A DNA stretch of 64,000 nt from Lethocerus indicus (lineage: Eukaryota; Arthropoda; Insecta; Hemiptera; Belostomatidae), in assembly GCA_019843655.1 (NCBI GenBank), contig JACDQD010000011.1:14116604-14180603 (forward strand), given 5' to 3'. The translations under genes were made by a program, and so were the position numbers. The notes under the pieces are model-generated. The model was not told the origin of the DNA. It did not search any database and was given only the letters and a program-made list of their open reading frames with translations. This document shows, one piece after another, positions 60,306 through 64,000 of the stretch; position 1 is the first letter of the stretch, and each line of letters starts with the position of its first letter.

Positions 60306-63300
60306 ATGGGGATGGGGAATAAATGAATGGGTAATAGATACTCTTAAATGTTTCAGTTATCACTCATTCTTTGTTCATTTCATTTCCTCCGCATACAGCA
60401 ATGAAAACGTACCTCGTAAAATTCGTTGTAAATGAAAATAAATTCGTTTTTCCGTGGGCTTTACGTACCACGAGCCTTAACCTACCTTAAACATTCAGGA
60501 TAAGGAGTTTTTATACCTGTAGCCAGAATGGAACTCGCACCATCAGCGGATCGTTCTAAACCCACGTCTCCAGCTCCTGAATTTTTGTATACGTTTCAAA
60601 ATAACTTTATTTCCAAAAAAATGTAAACAGTATTCTTCACACGAAATAACTGTACGTACTCCAGTGCTCTCAGGCCACTCTAAATTTATACATATTTTTA
60701 ATATTTCATTTGGGCAGCCTAAAGAATTGGAAATATTGCCCCAAGCCACCGCAGTGAGTAATAGCTGATAACGTAAATAATCGATGCAATAGGTTTTTTA
60801 TCCGTCGAGATATATGTGCAGTCGGATAAGTTCACTTTATGCTCATCAATTTACCATACAAGTCAACTTTCTCCCACCGATATTTAACATTACGCAACAA
60901 AAATATGATATAACCGGAATCTAGCGCGTGTTGATATATGCGAGTTTATGTTTGTGTTGGGCTTTAGATAAAGTCCGACTTAAGCCAAAGTATCGGGACT
61001 AATCCTGTCTAATTCCGATTGTCCAGGATTTTACACAACAATCGGGAACCCAGAACAAATTCGACCCTTAGGAGACCCCTCGATTTTGATTTCCAATTTT
61101 TCTCAATTTATAACACGTGACTAAAAGCTAACATTATTAGCCTTCCAGTTTTTACTGATCGAATTGGACAAGCAGCAGCGAATTCCGTACAACCAGAAAA
61201 TCATTTTAGAGTAATTTCTTACGAATAGGAAAATTTCGGGAGTGGCCTTCGAAGAGAGGCTAGTGGGACTGGGTGAAAGCCCAGGCCGTGTAATAAAGTA
61301 GAGTTAATTAATAAAAATATCATTATGGAACAGAATAAACCTTTTTTTTACTTCACGATTCGGAGAAATATTGCGGTTTCATATTCGATACTTGGGCTTT
61401 GAGCTTGAGATTGTTGGTGCTTTTAGGCTTCAACATTGTATTCGAGGTCCAATCGATTGGTGTCACCTTTATTTTTCCTTATTCAGGCAAAATGTAGTTT
61501 CACTTGTGATGCTTGAACCTCTGTTAAGTCCCTCCCACCATGAGATATGGAATCGGTAAGTAAATTATTTTGTTCCACCGTTTCCCACTGTACCATATCG
61601 CGTTCGATAGAGGTGTGTTGACATTTTCTTTACAGTTTTACACACGTAAATAAATTGGACCGGAACAGTACTTTCGACAAATAAATCTTACAGCCGAAAG
61701 GGTGGCCCGAGCGAGCCCTCACCGACACGGATATTTTCGGAACTCCCGCACCCTCCGAAAAACCCAAAAAAAGCCCCGAGTTTGCCTCTATCCGTTGACG
61801 GGGGACCCGAGTCGTGGAGAAGGAAATATATAGGGGCGTAGATGGGCCGATAAACAAAGCCGGCGAAAGCCCGATGTGCTGGAGGCAGAGGGCCGGCAAC
61901 AGCTGAAGGAAGATAAGCCCCCGTTGGGCATCGGTCAAACCTAAATATTTATTCGCCCCCGGACAGGGCGCACAATGAATGGGCTCGCTTCCGTCCCGAT
62001 TTGAACCTAAATAACGGTCTCGTTGCCAGCGTCCAAAATCCGTCCGAAACTACAACACTTGATTTGAGAAAACCGGATTGGAAACATACGAGAGGCGAGA
62101 GACAAAGTGACCAGCGACACGATATAAATACAAATAAGTATTGTAAATCAAGCCTGGCAGGTGAAGAATTAGAGCCTATAATTATAAACGATCTGAGCCT
62201 GTCTCTTTTCCTTGCGCTTAACTGCATTGCCCAGAAAAGAAATTAAGTCGCCACATTCAGGAAAGAGCTTGAATGTCCTTCGCACGGGCCGTTTTGCAAC
62301 CTGCAGGAGGAGGAAAGCCATTACACATAATTCAGTTGTTGAGCTCTTGAGATTCTTTCAACGAATCAGTCTCCATACAATTACCGCTGTTCCAAGTGCC
62401 ACCTTATTCCTTATGACTTGGAAGTGAAATTCCGCCCCTACACGAACACCATCCAGGTACCTTATTCGGCCCGAGAGAAACGAACGGGGTCGAGTTTTTT
62501 CTCGCTTTCAACTGCGTGATTAAGGTTAACGTGACAGTGATTGGTTTTTTTTTTTAGAGCGAAACTCTCGAAACAATTGGAAGCATAAGCCGGACAGTAG
62601 CAGCACTCACCGGTGTAATTGCCGACAAAGCCGGAAGAGTGAAGATAATGCGTACAACAGGTACAACGCTGAATTACCGGCCGAGATTTCGCAACGTTGG
62701 CTACGGACCAAAAGCAGAAGCGAAAAAGGAACTTTATCGGTTTCTGATTCAAACACGCCATAGACTCCATTAGTTTGGAGGTCGACACGTTGGGTGATCA
62801 CGAAAGCGTTCCGGCCGACGGTGTTTTACCGGAAGAAAGATATTCAAGGCGAAAAGTTCGAAACTCTTCACCGAAACGAATATCGAAAAATCCTTACGAG
62901 TACCAGTAGCTGCCGATAACATTAGCAATACGTCCGTTTTCCTGTCTATAGAAGAACACAAATCAAGATACAGTCTAGTAATTCATACAATACAATGGTC
63001 TACTTATGTCCTTTCGATTTTCTCTGTATTTTCAAATTCAAAAAATGAATTTAACAAAAAGTAAAAAGCGTCGCTAATGTAATGCGTTCCATGCCAGGCA
63101 TAATGTCCCATGTCAGGTTTCACGGCCGTTTTGACGAAATGTTTTTAATTTCAGTCAGAGAAACACAAGTTGCCCCTTTGACCGGTTGTTAAAAGCGTTG
63201 ACAGCCCCCCCCCCTCCCCCCAACCACGGTCAGGTCAAAAGTGGGTCTTGACATGGACGTCCTCTACGCCCGGTCCGCGTTCGATAATTCGGAATAATTG

Positions 63301-64000
63301 GAGCACGAGGGAAACTCAAATATTATACGGTCCCGAGGTTTCCGTATAACTCTTTCTGAAGCGACCGTTACTCTAACTACATTTAATTTTCAATTGTACT
63401 ATTACACTTCTTATGCGGTAATTGAGGTAAACGGTTCGATTCCCACACGTGTATCGAAACCGGGTACTTCCCTTGTCATTATGATTGATTCAATGGGCAA
63501 CACTTAGTCAGACTTTATTTTATTATACTTGTGCCGTTAACGTCATGGTGCTGTTCGAAATCATGGACGAGTCTTAGGAGGAAATCATGAACAAACAAAT
63601 ATCATCGACGAAAAACGATTGTTGCCGTTGATGGACGAAAATCAGTGGCAATACCATTGTACAAAATCATTACATCATTTACTTACATATATATTTGTAA
63701 ATAAAAGTAAGGGTTCCGAATAGAAAATCTGTTCACGGTAGTGGTTTTATATGGAGCGTTGTGGTAGGCCGCCTATATTGTTGGACGGGCTTTATCGGAT
63801 GTTTTTTCGTTTGAGTTATGCTCTAACCGAAACTCGGTCGCGTCTGCGAATACTCAAGGAAGTTTTTCTTGCCCGGGACCTTCCCCAAGCCTGTTTCTAA
63901 ACCAGATAAGTTACCAAGTTTTTTTCTGAACCGGCCTTCCCATCACTGACGTCCATCCTTCCTCTATCTCTCCGCGCTGTGTAACGACGAATCGGCCCGA
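60306..64000. other. Gene-free stretch to window end
   Basis: No gene can be supported. At 62,559-62,773 a plus-strand frame of 71 codons follows a strong polypyrimidine-AG acceptor (see findings), but it has no recognised domain. Frames on the minus strand overlap it. Confidence 0.35.

Noticed and set aside
63433..63450. GGTTCGATTCCC resembling a Pol III B box
   Set aside because: No A box or pairable stems were found at tRNA spacing.
1..64000. CRISPR arrays, operons, rRNA genes, intact tRNAs, viral genes
   Set aside because: Looked for and not seen. The window has eukaryotic intron/intergenic character throughout.

Overview
This window is nuclear DNA from a eukaryote, most likely an arthropod and probably an insect. 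The reasons are a GT-AG bounded coding exon with no bacterial-style gene packing, a jockey-type LINE tail, internally deleted Tc1/mariner-like elements of a type common in arthropods, foldback MITEs, long microsatellites, and almost 64 kb without a long intact ORF. CpG looks undepleted over most of the window. The species cannot be named from sequence alone.

Layout. Positions 1-290 are the right part of a foldback MITE whose left end lies outside the window. About 830-7,960 is a sharply bounded AT-rich block made of two diverged copies of a 2.6-3.6 kb unit; the second copy contains further tandem duplications, including a 377-bp repeat present three times. From about 8 kb to the end the DNA is GC-richer, non-repetitive intronic or intergenic sequence. 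It is sprinkled with microsatellites, perfect small hairpins, at least a dozen full or partial copies of the same foldback MITE, two mariner-like MITEs (22.8 and 25.9 kb), two 5'-truncated copies of one jockey-like LINE (46.5-47.1 and 60.1-60.3 kb), and a tRNA-like (SINE-like) segment (33.3 kb).

The only protein-coding gene I can support is on the minus strand: an exon at 37,546-37,686 with an acceptor, an in-frame stop, an ATG, 32 codons and a consensus donor. Its product is not recognised. About 19.7 kb downstream on the same strand (17,858/17,857) is a near-ideal recursive splice site (polypyrimidine-CAG|GTAAGT). The simplest reading is that much of the left half of the window is one long intron of this gene, removed in steps. 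No second coding exon was found, so this remains an inference.

Nearly all other ORFs of 60-230 codons overlap one another in several frames, lack recognisable domains or consist of simple repeats, and are not annotated as genes.
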